Source: Adenophora triphylla var. japonica
Taxonomy: Eukaryota > Streptophyta > Magnoliopsida > Asterales > Campanulaceae
Length of the DNA: 64,000 bases
Direction of reading: 5' to 3'
NCBI GenBank assembly: GCA_022495995.1
Contig: JAFEMH010004904.1
Coordinates: forward strand, 122,868-186,867
Shown here: one piece after another, positions 32,489 through 43,544 of the stretch
How positions within the stretch are numbered: the first letter of the stretch is position 1
Layout of the letters: each line of letters opens with the position of its first letter
Program-made: the position numbers and the translations under genes
Notes under the pieces: generated by a model
What the model saw: the letters and a program-made list of their open reading frames with translations, nothing else
Databases searched by the model: none
What the model was told of the DNA's origin: nothing

Positions 32489-33024
32489 GATTTCATAGTC
32501 AGATCTTGGGTAACAACCGGATAGTCAGATGATGGGTGACAACCGCATAGTCAGATGATGGGTGACAATTGCACAGTCGAGTATTGGGTGACAACCGCAT
32601 AGTCAGATGATGGGTGACAACCGCATAGTCAGATGATGGGTGACAATCGCATAGTCAGATGATGGGTGACAACCGCATAGTCAGATGATGGGTGACAACC
32701 GCATAGTCAGATGATGGGTGATAACCGCATAGTCAGATGATGTGTGACAACCGCACAGTCGAGTATCGGGTGACAACCGCATAGTCAGATGATGGGTGAC
32801 AACCGCACAGTCAAGTATTGGGTGACAACCGCATAGTCAGATGATGGGTGACAACCGCATAGTCAGATGATGGGTGACAACCGCACAGTCGAGTATTGGG
32901 TGACAACCGCATACTCAGATGATGGGTGATAACCACATAGTCAGATGATGGGTGACAACCGCACAGTCGAGTATTGGGTGACAACCACACAGTCGAGTAT
33001 TGGGTGACAAACGCACAGTCATCT
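32489..33024. repeat. Tandem array B, 26-bp unit, about 20 copies
   Basis: Monomers of 26 bases of two kinds, CATAGTCAGATGATGGGTGA and CACAGTCGAGTATTGGGTGA, each followed by CAACCG. The first kind dominates; the second recurs irregularly, mostly towards the right end. The array lies between the antisense ORF and the 3' LTR. Confidence 0.9.
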
Positions 33025-33212
33025 TTCCAAACTACGATTTGGCTTAATTCCCTCCCCGAGATACGTAGGAATCCTTTCTCAAAAGGTCCAGCCATCCGAT
33101 TCCCCAAATCACCGTCTAGCCCTCCGCCTTATTCCCCAGTCGCTCATTGGAATTGGGTCTTATTTTATCGACAACCTCACTTTTTTCCAAAAGTGACGTT
33201 GCCGAGGGGCTC
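33025..33212 (+). promoter_or_regulatory. E2 conserved block, hairpin and polypurine tract
   Basis: The block at 33030-33100 holds CTACGATTTGGCTTAATTCC and ATACGTAGG. The hairpin arms are 33169-33182 and 33191-33204. The tract GCCGAGGGGCTC ends at 33212, directly before the TG of the 3' LTR, and should prime plus-strand synthesis. Confidence 0.7.
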
Positions 33213-33841
33213 TGTAAGTACACCAATCCAATTCGCGACCTTTTCAGATGCATTTTAATTTGATAAAATTGCATTTAGGGGCATTTTGGTAAATTCACGG
33301 TCCATCCCGAGACTTTCGGAAACATTTCATCAGTTTCTCGCGAAGGAAGTACTTTTTGTACTTTGCTCAGGCTAAAGGACCTAAAAGGAATAAATCTGTT
33401 TTGGACTTTTTAGGTATTATCCAAGAAGGTTCCAGAATCAGATTTGGCGCCAAAAACGGTTATGGTCACCTTGTGTCACGCGACAAGTCGAGGCATAGAA
33501 AGTAGATACGTTATGCCGTGCGACATAAGGTTACCATAGACTGCAGCGATAAATAAGACCCTTACCCTCTCAGTTTTAGATCGGAATTCCAGTCCCCTAA
33601 CGTAACTCTGCACAAATCGCTCCAGAAACTCTCTCTCTCCTCCTTCCTCACCAAAACTACCCAATTCCCCTCCAATTCCCTTACCTCTCACCTCTCCTCA
33701 ACCCAATTCCTTCCCTACTTCCTCAAACACTTCAGATCTTCCAATTCAGTTCTCAGTCTGTGCCTAGATCTCTATTCCAGAAGCTGAATCAAAGGCTTTT
33801 ACACCTAACTTGGTGTAGAAGTTGAGGACTACAAGGGTAAC

Positions 33842-33878
<37 letters not shown>

Positions 33879-34768
33879 TTTTGCTTAATTGTTGTTTCCT
33901 TCTTCTCCACTTGATAATCAGGCTCCATCTGCCTCAGATTATCAAGTGGCAACTGCAATCTCTCTGTTTAAATCGTTTATACTTGAGTCCAATTGCTTGC
34001 TTATGATGTGATCTATTTAGATTTGCAATTTGGATGTCAAGGGAGTGTGGATCTCCCATATCCGCACTCTTTTGATCGATTCGTATCTAAGTTTGTGAGG
34101 TACCTGCAGATGGTAACCCTGTTTCACGCGACACACTTGGACATGAGTAGTCCTGTGTCACGCGACATGTCGTGACCATCTGCAGGGACCATGTTTCAGT
34201 TGTAAGTTGTTTTAGTTAGTTATCTTAGCATGTAGTTGTATGATTATGTTGTTTAGTGCTTGGATCTGATTTGTAATTACATTTCGTGTTCATCTAGAGA
34301 TTCTGTGATCTGTTCATTGTGAGTCTCTGCAAGGTGACCATTGGTGTCACGCGACACATTTGGACATGAGGAGTCCTGTGTCACGCGACAGATATGGTCC
34401 TTTGCAGAGGACCTATTTTCCTTTGTAATATGTTCTTATTGCTGTAAAGGGATGTGGCCTCCCAAACAATAGGTCTACAAGTTGTAATGATCTTGCATAT
34501 TCAATAAAATTCATGTTTATTGCACTTGTCTATTATCATCATTTGCACATTTATTTGAATTATTTGGATGTCTAAATTAGAAAGACTCGTCTACGGACGA
34601 GTCGTGTTGAGTGAACTCCCGGTTCTTCCCAACACGTAACCTGACCCCCGAACCCGTTCTCTTTTAAAAGGTTTTTCAAAGTGCACCTCCAAAAGCATGG
34701 CGTGGCGACTCCTTTCTTTTTCATTTTAAACCGAGAAAATAAAATTTTTTCGGGCGAGCGCGCATTCA
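33213..34768 (+). repeat. E2 3' LTR, 1556 bp
   Basis: Aligned to 18496-20107. It lacks about 60 bases between CGTATCTAA and GTTTGTGAGG (near 34090) that the 5' LTR has. It contains a longer CT microsatellite (about 33845-33874) and the palindrome modules at 34099-34190 and 34344-34391. It ends CATTCA at 34768. Confidence 0.93.
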
Positions 34769-36713
34769 GTTACTATTTTATAGTCATTTATAACATTATT
34801 TATATATCATTTACTTAGTTTTTTATTATCATTTAGTCTTAATTTAGTATAATTTAGCTTCTTTTATCATTATCTTCGATTTTACCCTTGTTGGTATATT
34901 TTTAATATTTATTACAGGTTTTTAGTAAAATCTTGGACAAATGATGCTTTGGGAACACTAAGGGATCAAAGGCAAGGAGGACAGCTTCCAAATAGACATT
35001 CAGACCAAATCTAAGATGGAGCGGCCGTGTGTTATGCATAGGAGCGACCGTGCAAACTGCCAGGCCAAAATGGCCCCAAATCAGTGGAGTGGCCGAGCAA
35101 TCCCGGCCAGAGCGGCAGTACAGTGTAAAGTGGAGCGGCCGTGCATATTGGCCATTTCAAATTCAAAATTGGCGCCAAGGCTGGAGCGGCCGTGCAAGAC
35201 TATAGTGCACGACCGTGCATTTACTGTTACCAGACTGAAAAGGCACCTTTTGAAGAAAACTCTTTGAAGAGTCCCAACCATTGAAGCTTATGTCTATTTA
35301 ATGACCCTTTGTAATCAGTCTAGGACATCCAGAGATATTCGGACATACCCAAAAACATCCGGGAGGATCAGATTATACTTAGAATTGATAGCAACAACAC
35401 TTTAGCAATACATTTATACACAATTCTTTAAGATGTATCAATTATTAGTGACAAGTTCTTGTACAGCCTTGAAGATTGTGAAATACAACGTTGAAGATTT
35501 CTTCCAGCCATTTTCTCTCTTTTATTATGAATAAGTATATTATTCCCTTATCTCTATTTCTCTACTTCTTTTATTATGATAATATCAATGGCTTGAGTAA
35601 TCCTCCATTTCTCAGAGTTGGAAACTCGATAATTTATAATTCATGCTTCCTCTTCATGTCAATTCAATTCTATTCTTATTAATCTTAATACTTACAAATA
35701 AGGAGACGTCTTTAATTGTATAACCTTAGTTGATCAAGTGAAAAATCTTGATTAGCGGAATCCTAAGAATTGAACTAGGTCATTAATCGCAAGCGTAGTT
35801 TAAAGACCTAGGGATGATCCTTTAGTGGAGAATACGTGAGTATAACTTGGACTTAACGGATTTTGGTTAATATGTAGCCCTCTTGAGGTGAACCGGGTTA
35901 CTTGTGTGACGGACGAGAATACCTATAAATGGACCCTCAAAAGATAGGACGTGTTGGTCTTAAAATACATGTGCTAGGCCTTCACACATGAGTAGTTAGC
36001 ACAACTTAGCTTATCATCCTTGATTTCTGACATTTTCATCTTAAAACAATTTCTTCATATTATTCTTAAACACCTATAAATATAAAGACGTTCGTATTTG
36101 TAGAACCCTAGTTAATTAAGAGAAGGACGTAGCTGTGAATCTCGGTTAGCCGATCCATATGAAGTAAACTAGGTTTCATTAATCACGAGAGTAGTTTAAT
36201 GACCTAGGGGTGTTCTTTGAGTGGAAAGTATGTGGACTTTACAAGCACTAGTGGATTCTTACTAGTTATATGGAAACCTCGAGAGATAAGCCGGGTTGCC
36301 CGTTAGTGACAGGCGGGATTACCATTAACGGAACCTTAAGAGATAGGTCGTATTAGTAAAGAATACAAATACTACTTGCTTGATCATGAGAAGTAGTATA
36401 GGCTGAATGTACCATCCTTGTTATTTTGATGAAAACCTTTAATTAAAGCATGATTATTTGATGTGTATATGTATTCCAAATCCGGAGAATATTTTTATTA
36501 TATGTTAGAGTAATTTCTGTATATTTCTAGTATTTTCACTCATTAAATCATATCTCCCCATGTCATTTTATTTATATACTTATACAAAGACGAGTATCAT
36601 ACAAAGTAAACCCTGTCTCTGTGGGATTGACCCGTAATTGCATTAGCTATACTGCATGAGCCCGTACACTTGCGGTATAAAAAGAACCGTTAAGTTCTGA
36701 AACTACCAAGTTT
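34769..36713 (+). repeat. LTR of another gypsy-like element, left part cut
   Basis: AT-rich sequence ending just before a PBS of TGGCTCCGTTGCCGGGGA. Near the end it has CCCTGTCTCTGTGGGATTGA and GTACACTTGCGG, typical of plant LTRs of Athila-like and related elements. It starts at the E2 boundary and shows no clear TG end, so it may be truncated. Inside are short repeats of GAGCGGCCGTGCA type (35010-35220) and an old duplication (35700-35980 against 36100-36380). Confidence 0.55.
35700..36380. repeat. Diverged direct duplication inside LTR remnant
   Basis: Two copies, about 400 bases apart, share the order: AACCTTAGTT or AACCCTAGTT, CTAGGTCATTAATC or CTAGGTTTCATTAATC, a GACCTAGGG word, a CGGGTT word, and GATAGG(A/T)CGT. 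Divergence is high, so the duplication predates the element's decay. Confidence 0.55.
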
Positions 36714-36731
36714 TGGCTCCGTTGCCGGGGA
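36714..36731 (+). promoter_or_regulatory. PBS, tRNA-Asp-like
   Basis: TGGCTCCGTTGCCGGGGA differs at one or two positions from the tRNA-Asp-type PBS common in plant gypsy elements (TGGCGCCGTTGCCGGGGA). The downstream sequence lacks any gag or pol. Confidence 0.7.
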
Positions 36732-37147
36732 CAACAATTTACTTTTTGATATTTGTCTTTATTATTTATACTTTTATTTTATTTATATATTATTATTTAT
36801 TATTATTATGTTATATTCTAACTCTATTTTGTAGGTACTTCTTCACCCTCCCCTCTTTCATATGTCCTTAAAACATTGAGGACAATGTTTACCTCAAGTG
36901 TAGAGGGGTATCTATCTATTTTTCTGTATATATGCATCATGTATTTCTTTTAAAAAAAATCCCTATATGATGATAAAATTGCTTATCCTTATGCTTGCCA
37001 ATTGCCTTAGGATAATGTCTTTCCCTTTCTCTTCATATTTTCTATAACTTATAATTTATTAGGAAAAGAAACTTAGGGATATTTTAGAAAGTTTATTCAA
37101 GCTTCATAAGTTAGTATAGCATTATATAGAATTTATTAGGAAAAGAA
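36732..37147. other. Internal remnant, noncoding
   Basis: AT-rich. It contains AACATTGAGGACAATGTTTA (an inverted repeat, CATTG...CAATG), a word commonly found near the 3' end of Athila-type elements, directly after a PBS. This indicates loss of the whole coding region. No ORF of interest. Confidence 0.45.
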
Positions 37148-37375
37148 ACTTAGGTCGACCTCATTCTTAAACAGGTCTGACCAAAGATTTAGGGCAGTCT
37201 CGTTCCCTAACAGACTCGATCGATGTCCTAGGTCAACCTCATTCTTAATTAGGTCTGACCGAAGATTTAGGGCAGTCTCGTTCCTTAACAGACTCGACCA
37301 ATATCCTAGGTCGACCTCATTCTTAAACAAGTCCAATCGAAGATTTAGGGCAGTCTCGTTCTAACAGATTCGACT
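37148..37375. repeat. Tandem repeat, about 78-bp unit, three copies
   Basis: Units with CCTAGGTCGACCTCATTCTT, GAAGATTTAGGGCAGTCTCG and AACAGACTCGA. The third copy is degraded. Confidence 0.8.
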
Positions 37376-38395
37376 CTTAGTCGATCTCGTTATTAAGCAA
37401 AATCCGAATTAAACCTCATTCGACCTTGCTTCTACACTTGGGTCGACGATTTCTCTCAACCTCGATCAAACTACCAAGCCGGCCCGAATTTAATCATGAT
37501 GATTTCTCGCAAGCTCAAAACCAAGACGAATCTAACTCTCTTGCGTTAGAATAAGTCTGACAAGCTCAAATTTGACTTAGCCTTTTCCAGTCAAAAAACT
37601 TAACTTCCTTCTCTTACTTCGACTCGAGCAAGGAAGATGGGGACCACTGAACGGAATAAAAGTGACGGACTAGGCCCAACGTGCGAAGCCCAGTTATTTC
37701 AAGTATTATTACCACCCAAATCTTAGTTGGTCGGTCCATACTACAAGGCCCATTAGCCAAGATTAGTTGACCTAGATTTGGCCGACATATGATCTATATC
37801 TCTTACGAGTATCATCCGGCTACCTCAAGCAGTCAGGTCGATCTAGACTCAAACATGCGACCTCGACCTACAATACGTACGTCGACCTACAGTCAAAACG
37901 TGCTTATAATCCTTTCCATAACAGGATTCCTATAAATTAGGAGTTATATGCGTACTTGATCTCCTACACAATCTGATCCATTATTCTAGGGATCTCATGC
38001 AATCCTACTACAATTATATCTCTCATCGTAATCCTTATATAAGGAGTAATCTCACCCCAAAAAGGTACACACATTCTCTCTACCCAAAATATAATATGCC
38101 TCCCTCCCAGTTTATATCAGCTCTCCATACACAGATGCTTATTCTCACGCTGGAGGGTTTGTGCGGGATAACTCCCCGTGCCCTAACGGTGTCTGTTTTG
38201 TAGATCGTTCGTTCGTTCGTCCAGGAATCCAACGCCGCGTTCCCTATTAATTAGGTACCCCCGGTATCACCCATTTTATTAATCATCAGTTTGGTTCCAT
38301 TGCCGTGAACGAAACAACATGGCGAACAATAGACGATGATGGCAGAAGAAAAAAAAATTAACCCCCAAATATTCTCTCCCGTCAAATAGCGCACG
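37376..38395 (+). repeat. Second LTR-like remnant with PBS-like end
   Basis: Has a TATA-like CTTATATAAGG (38034), a GTTCGTTCGTTCGTC run (about 38205) and, at about 38288, TTGGTTCCATTGCCGTGAAC, a decayed tRNA-Asp-type PBS. This suggests an LTR ending near 38283. It is cut on the right by E3. No coding sequence. Confidence 0.4.
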
Positions 38396-39762
38396 TGAAA
38401 TTACCCGGATCAAGCTCACGCGCGGGCCCCGACATCTCGCTAGTTGTTGGTCGAGGAGGTGTCTCACTGCGTTTTTTCTTGTAGAGTCACCACGCCGTTT
38501 TGATTTAGCCCAAAACATTGAGAAAAGGCATCAGTTAAAAAACTGTTGTTGTGTGATGAGATTTTTTGAGTTTGAAGGTCAGGTTACTCCTCGGGAAGGG
38601 CATAGTAAATGCACATCCGAGTCACCTCGTAAAACAAGTCTTTCGATACCCCTTCTTTCTTTAAATGTTGTGTGTGTGTGTGTATGTCCTTTTAAAAATG
38701 CATGTTGTATCGGATGTCTACATTGTACACTACGTATTGAAATGTATTGAAATAGTGTAGGAAGGAAGCCTTACCAATGTTGGTTCGTGTCTGTCTTCCG
38801 CTGGGGAATAGTGTTTGAGGATGGAATAGTGTTCCGGGATAGACCGGGATTGCTTCGGGATGTGTCGGTTGTCTGCGAACAGAGCTTCGGCGTGCCTCGA
38901 GATTGTCAGGTGTGTACTCGGGCAGAGTTTCGGCGTGCGTTGGGATCGCAGGAATCGTTGAATGGACTCAGGGAGAGGTTCGTCGTGCGTTGGGATCGTC
39001 GGTTGTGCTCGGGCAGAGTTCCGGCGTGCATCGGGATCGCCGGTTGAGCTCGGAAAGGGCCGGGATGCCTCGAGATGGATCGGCGAGGATTCGAGATGGA
39101 TCGGCGAGGCTTCAGAGTACCATGAGGGGCCTCAGAATACCTCGAGAGTGCCTCGGGGCAGCTCAGGAGCATCTCGGGAGCGCTCGGCAGAGCTTCGAAG
39201 TACCACGAGGGGCCTCGGAATGCTCCGGAGGGAACCGAAAGGGACCGGGATTGTCCTAAAGGGTCTTAGAGGGGGTGCCTGAAGGCTGGGAGAGAGGAGA
39301 TAAGAGGGAGGTGTGTAAATTACGAGGGGGGAGCCCTCTATTTATAGGGTCCAGATTCTGGCAAGTTGTGTCACAGGACATGGGCAGCCATTACCAGTTT
39401 TTTGGTTTTCCTGGATTTAAGGGAATACTGTGGACTTTAAGAGGATTTTGTAATGTCTGATGCAAAGTGGTCCTCAAGGACTTGTCTTGCTTTTCCATAT
39501 TTTCCAAAATTCCCAAAAAGTCCTTTTGTACTTTTTAATCCCAAAAAGGCCCCTGGGTGCAAAATGGTCCGCACGGACCAGACTACAGGCTCAATATTTT
39601 ATTATTTTTGTAATGGCAAGCTAGTTCTTGTCGAGAGCTTTCCAACCATATATGGCACGTCTCAATCGGAGTTCGTATGAAGGAGTTATGACATCCGGAA
39701 GTTCGCATATGGTTTTTTTCCGTATGCTTGGATGAAGAGCGATCCAGATTGGGGTACTTACA
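38396..39762 (-). repeat. E3 3' LTR
   Basis: Bounded by TGAAATTACCCGG (left) and ...GTACTTACA (39762), and homologous to 49339-50889. TATAAATA lies on the minus strand (39339-39346). Internally, about 38900-39060 carries three units of about 60 bases with CGGCGTGCGTTGGGATCG. Confidence 0.88.
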
Positions 39763-39935
39763 GAAGCCCCTCGGCGATGTCACTTATGAAGGAAGTGGGG
39801 TCATCGATAAGATAAGGGTCATGATCTGGATTGCTTGCTGGGAGAGAGAAGATGAACAGGTTGGTCGGACGGCTGGACCCTTTGATAGGATTCCTATGTA
39901 TCCCTGAGTGGGAATCAAGCCAATCATAGTTCATG
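39763..39935 (-). promoter_or_regulatory. E3 polypurine tract, hairpin and conserved block
   Basis: GAAGCCCCTCGG is the complement of the PPT. Hairpin arms are at 39772-39785 and 39793-39806. The conserved block runs 39871-39935 (GGCTGGACCC, CCTATGTATCC, GGGAATCAAGCC, AATCATAG). Confidence 0.65.
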
Positions 39936-40089
39936 TGTGAGGTAACTGCTATGGTTGGAGGGTTGCGGACGTAGTGGTGTCCTGAGGTGAAGTAGTGAGG
40001 TTTGTGGTGAGTGGACTTGGTGGTTTCCTGAGTTGAAGTTTGTGTGGACGTGGTGGTGTCCTGAGTTGAAGTTTGTCTGAAGGCGTCTA

Positions 40090-41410
40090 TACCTAAGTTG
40101 AGGCTTAGTTGGGAGTATGAACCTAAGTTGTGACTTAGTTCAGGAGTATAACCTAAGTTGAGGTTTAGTTCAGGAGTATGAACCTAAATTGGGACTTAGT
40201 TCAGGAGTATGACCCTAAGTTGAGGTTTAGTTCAGGAGTTTGAACCTAAATTGGGACATAGTTCAGGAGTATGACCCTAAGTTGAGGTTTAGTTCAGGAG
40301 TATGAACCTAAATTGGGACTTAGTTCAGGAGTATGACCCTAAGTTGAGGCTTAGTTCAGGAGTATGAACCTAAATTGAGACTTAGTTCAGGAGTATGAAT
40401 CTAAATTGGGACTTAGTTCAGGAGTATGACCCTAAGTTGAGGTTTAGTTCAGGAGTATGAACCTAAATTGGGACTTAGTTTAGGAGTATGACCCTAAGTT
40501 GAGGTTTAGTTCAGGAGTATGAACCTAAATTGGGACTTTGTTCAGGAGTATGACCTTAAGTTGAGGTTTAGTTCAGGAGTATGAACCTAAATTGAGACTT
40601 AGTTCAGGAGTATGACCCTAAGTTGAGGTTTAGTTTAGGAGTATGAACCTAAATTGGGACTTAGTTCAGGAGTATGACCCTAAGTTGAGGTTTAGTTCAG
40701 GAGTATGAACCTAAATTGGGACTTAGTTCAGGAGTATGACCCTAAGTTGAGGTTTAGTTCAGGAGTATGAACCTAAATTGGGACTTAGTTCAGGAGTATG
40801 ACCCTAAGTTGAAGTTTAGTTCAAGAGTATGAACCTAAATTGTGATTGTTTGAAGGGGTCAACCTAAGTATGTTGGGAAATTTATGCGGTCTTCCGGATC
40901 GAGTAATTTAAAGCCTTCCAGGCTGCGGATAATAATTTGGGTAATTTATGCGGTCTTCCGGACCGGGTAATTTAAAGCCATCCGGGTTGCGGATAGTGAT
41001 TTGGGTAATTTTTGCGGTCTTTCGGACCGGGTAATTTAAAGCATTCCGGGCTGCGGATAGTGATTTGGGTAATTTATGCGGTCTTACGGACCAGGTAATT
41101 TAAAGCCTTCCGGGCTGCGAATAGTGATGAGGATGTGTTAAGCCCTCTGGATGAGGTTGTGTCGTTATGAGGACGTGTCCAGGAGTATGAACCTGAATTG
41201 GGACCTAGTTTAGGAGTATGACCTAAGTTGGGATTTAGTTTCAGGAGTATGACCCTAAATTGGGACCTAGTTCAGGAGTATGACCTAAGTTGGGATTTAG
41301 TTTCAGGAGTATGACCCTAGTTGGGACCTAGTTCAGGAGTATGACCTAAGTTGGGACCTAGTTCAGGAGTATGACCTAAGTTGGGACCTAGTTCAGGAGT
41401 ATGACCTAAG
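40090..41410. repeat. Array C: 31-bp units in 62-bp dimers, with 64-bp blocks
   Basis: From about 40090 to 40845, 31-base monomers of two types alternate: GAACCTAAATTGGGACTTAG and GACCCTAAGTTGAGGTTTAG, each closed by TTCAGGAGTAT. From about 40867 to 41125 come four 64-base units (GGTAATTTATGCGGTCTTCC, GGACCGGG, TTCCGGGCTGCGGATAGTGA). From about 41168 to 41410 the 31-base type returns in a variant form. Confidence 0.88.
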
Positions 41411-41449
41411 TGAGACTGTTTGGGGGTGTCTACCTAATTGTGTAAATGT

Positions 41450-41715
41450 TTTGGGACATTTATGCGATCTTTCGGACCGGGTAGTTTAAAGCCTTCCGGG
41501 CTTCGGATAATTATTTGGGAGGATTATGCGATCTTCCAGACTGAGTGATATAAAGCCTTCCGGGCTGCGGATAGTGATTTGGGAGGTTTATATGGTCTTC
41601 TGGATCGAGTGATTTAAAGCCTTCCGGGCTGCGGATAGTGATTTGGGAGGTTTATATGGTCTTCCGGACCGGGTAATTTAAAGCCTTCCGGGCTGCGGAT
41701 AGTGATTTGGGAGGC
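41450..41715. repeat. Array C, second block of 64-bp units
   Basis: Four more copies of the unit with TAAAGCCTTCCGGGCTGCGG and ATAGTGATTTGGGAGG. They are separated from the first block by the returned 31-base units. Confidence 0.85.
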
Positions 41716-41789
41716 GTGATTGCCTTGTGCTTTGTCCGCTGGGGAAAGGTTGGGCTTACGATGATTGTCGGGGGAATGAATTGTTTGTT

Positions 41790-41925
41790 GTGAAGGTATT
41801 TGTGTCTTAGGATGTGTGTTCGTAGGCATTTGTGCCTTGGAGTTTGTTTGTGGAGGCATTTGCGCCTTGGAATTCGTGTTTTGGAGGCATTTGTGCCTTG
41901 GGGTTTGGGCTTACGTTGGCGGCTG
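41790..41925. repeat. Short tandem repeat, about 33-bp unit
   Basis: Four units with GGAGGCATTTGTGCCTTGG, where GGCATTTGTGCC itself is nearly palindromic. Confidence 0.75.
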
Positions 41926-42429
41926 GTGTTTTTATCTGCTGAGGATATGTGGTTTTGTACGAGTTTGCAAGAATTCTTGTTTGACTTTTGTCCGCTGGGG
42001 AAGGGGTTCGGCCTTACTTTGATGGCCAGTAAAGGCGAGGAGTATCTAAGTTGAGTTTCTTTGAAGGTGTCTATAGCCTAGGTTAGACTGTTCTAAGGCG
42101 TCTGGACCTAAATTGAGACTTAGTAGTGTATTTTGTGAGTCATGTAGGGACTTTGTTAGAGAGGAATCATGCCATGCTGGGATTCTTCTTTTATGTAGCT
42201 TTTATTACAGCTATGTCTTGCATTTGAAGCTTATTGACGTACCTTTGCTGTGTTTACCTGTAGGAGGAAGAGCATTTATGAGGAGGAAGTTGAAATGTTT
42301 AGGACGGGGGGCGCCTCTGACCGAGATGAAGAGGACGTGGTGGCACCTCTGACCGAGTTGTTGAAGTGTTGAGGACGTGGTGCGGCCTCTGGCTGAGATG
42401 ATGAGGACGCGATAGCGCCTTTGTCCGAA
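41926..42429 (+). other. E3 remnant related to plant-mobile-domain region of E4
   Basis: The word GACGTACCTTTGCTGTGTTT followed by ACCTGTAGGAG (about 42236) matches E4 at about 55993-56023 at 26 of 31 positions. The downstream coding part seen in E4 is absent here and the 35-bp array begins instead. Confidence 0.55.
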
Positions 42430-43140
42430 CTTGCGGTGAAGGCGAGGTGGCACCTCTGTCTGAACTTACGGTGAGGGAGAGGTAGCTCCTATGTCTGAAA
42501 TTGCGGTGAGGGCGAAGTGGCACCTCTATCTGAACTTGTGGTGAGGGTGAGGTGGCGCCTCTGTCTTAACTTGCGGTGAGGGCGAGGTTGCGCCTCTGTC
42601 TGAACTTGTTGTGAGGGCGAGGTGGCGCCTCAGTCTGGACTTGTGGTGAGGGCGAGGTGGCACCTCTGTCTGATCTAGGTGTGAGGGCGAGGTGGCGCCT
42701 CTGTCTGATCTTGGTGTGAGGGAGAGGTGGCGCCTTTGTCTGAACTTGTGGTGAGGGCGAGGTGGCGCCTCGGTCTGAACTTGGTGTGAGGGCGAGGTGG
42801 TGCCTCTGTCTGAACTTGCGGAGAGGGCGAGGTGGCGCCTCTATCTGAACTTGCGGTGAGGGCGAGGTGGCGCCTCTGTCTAAACTTGGTGTGAGGGCAA
42901 GGTGGCGCCTCTGTCTGAACTAGCGGTGAGGGCGAGGTGGCGCCTCTGTCTGAACTTGGTGTGAGGGTGAGGTGGCACCTCTGTCTGGACTTGCGGTGAG
43001 GGCTAGGTGGCGCCTCTGTCTGAACTTGGTTTAAGGGCAAGGTGGCGCCTCTATCTGGACTTGCGGTGAGGGCGAGGTGGCGCCTCTGTCTGAACTTGGT
43101 ATGAGGGCATGGTGACGCCTCTGTCTGGACTTGTTGAAAT
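42430..43140. repeat. Tandem array D, 35-bp unit, about 20 copies
   Basis: Units of about 35 bases: GTGAGGGCGAGGTGGCGCCT, CTGTCTGAACTTG. GC-rich, with GGCGCC in most copies, and a few one-base changes per unit. It is flanked on both sides by copies of a related longer segment (GAGGACGTGGTGCGGCCTCT, about 42370 and 43183). Confidence 0.9.
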
Positions 43141-43235
43141 GTTTGAGGCCATGGGGCGCCTCTGACCGAGTTGTTGAGGTGTTGAGGACGTGGTGCGGCC
43201 TCTGGCTGAGATGATGAGGATATGGGACGCCTCAG

Positions 43236-43418
43236 GTGCTGAACAAGGAGAGGAGGGATGGCTCGTCTTCTTTTTCCTTCTTCGTTCTGACTTCTGCGGA
43301 CGTCTTGGAGTATCCGGTCGAGGAAGGTGCTGAGTTCACTGAGGATGATGAGGTGGCTGGTGGAGGTGCCGAGATGTGGGAGTCTTTACCAGGCGATGGT
43401 GCCGATGACTCAGAGTAG
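43236..43418 (+). pseudogene. Acidic C-terminal ORF remnant (E3)
   Basis: A plus-strand ORF whose end is rich in Glu, Asp and Gly (VEEGAEFTEDDEVAGGGAEM, DGADDSE). It occupies the same relative place as the acidic tail of the E4 mobile-domain gene (DVSIEEEMMRDPDFYEPSGD). It is likely a remnant of the same gene. Sequence identity is weak, so this is inference from position and composition. Confidence 0.4.
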
Positions 43419-43544
43419 GACTCTTTTTTTTTCTTTTCTGTGCATGTTAGTGAGGAGAGCAACAAAATATTTGTATTTATATGCACAATGTATTCACATG
43501 TAATGAACTCTTTTATTTTTGCTTTAGGGGTTTTTTCTACTCCC

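Larger units (their letters stand above)
18496..34768 (+). mobile_element. E2: near-complete Ty3/gypsy Tat-type retrotransposon
   Basis: A 16.3-kb element with LTRs at 18496-20107 and 33213-34768, PBS 20109-20126, gag, PR, RT, RNase H, second RNase H, INT, an antisense ORF (31564-29900), a 26-bp tandem array and a PPT. Each LTR starts TGTAAGTA and ends CATTCA. The LTRs differ by roughly 15 substitutions in the first 410 bases (counted by eye) and a 60-bp indel, so the insertion is not very recent. The flanks are GTGGC and GTTAC, not a clean 5-bp duplication. The coding regions carry several stops and frameshifts, so it is not autonomous. Confidence 0.93.

Noticed and set aside
32489..33024. 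CRISPR-like array of 26-bp repeats
   Set aside because: Units are head-to-tail without unique spacers, and the context is a plant retrotransposon.
32811..33107. Repetitive ORF with SDYAVVTHHL units on the minus strand
   Set aside because: A product of the 26-bp array B, not a conserved protein.
38906..39259. Arg/Ser/Gly-rich ORFs inside the E3 LTR
   Set aside because: GC-rich LTR repeats open several frames on both strands; no homologous frame is kept in the other LTR copy.
42675..43040. Pro/His/Ser-rich 121-codon ORF on the minus strand
   Set aside because: It translates the 35-bp tandem array D; 35 is not a multiple of three and openness reflects repeat composition.
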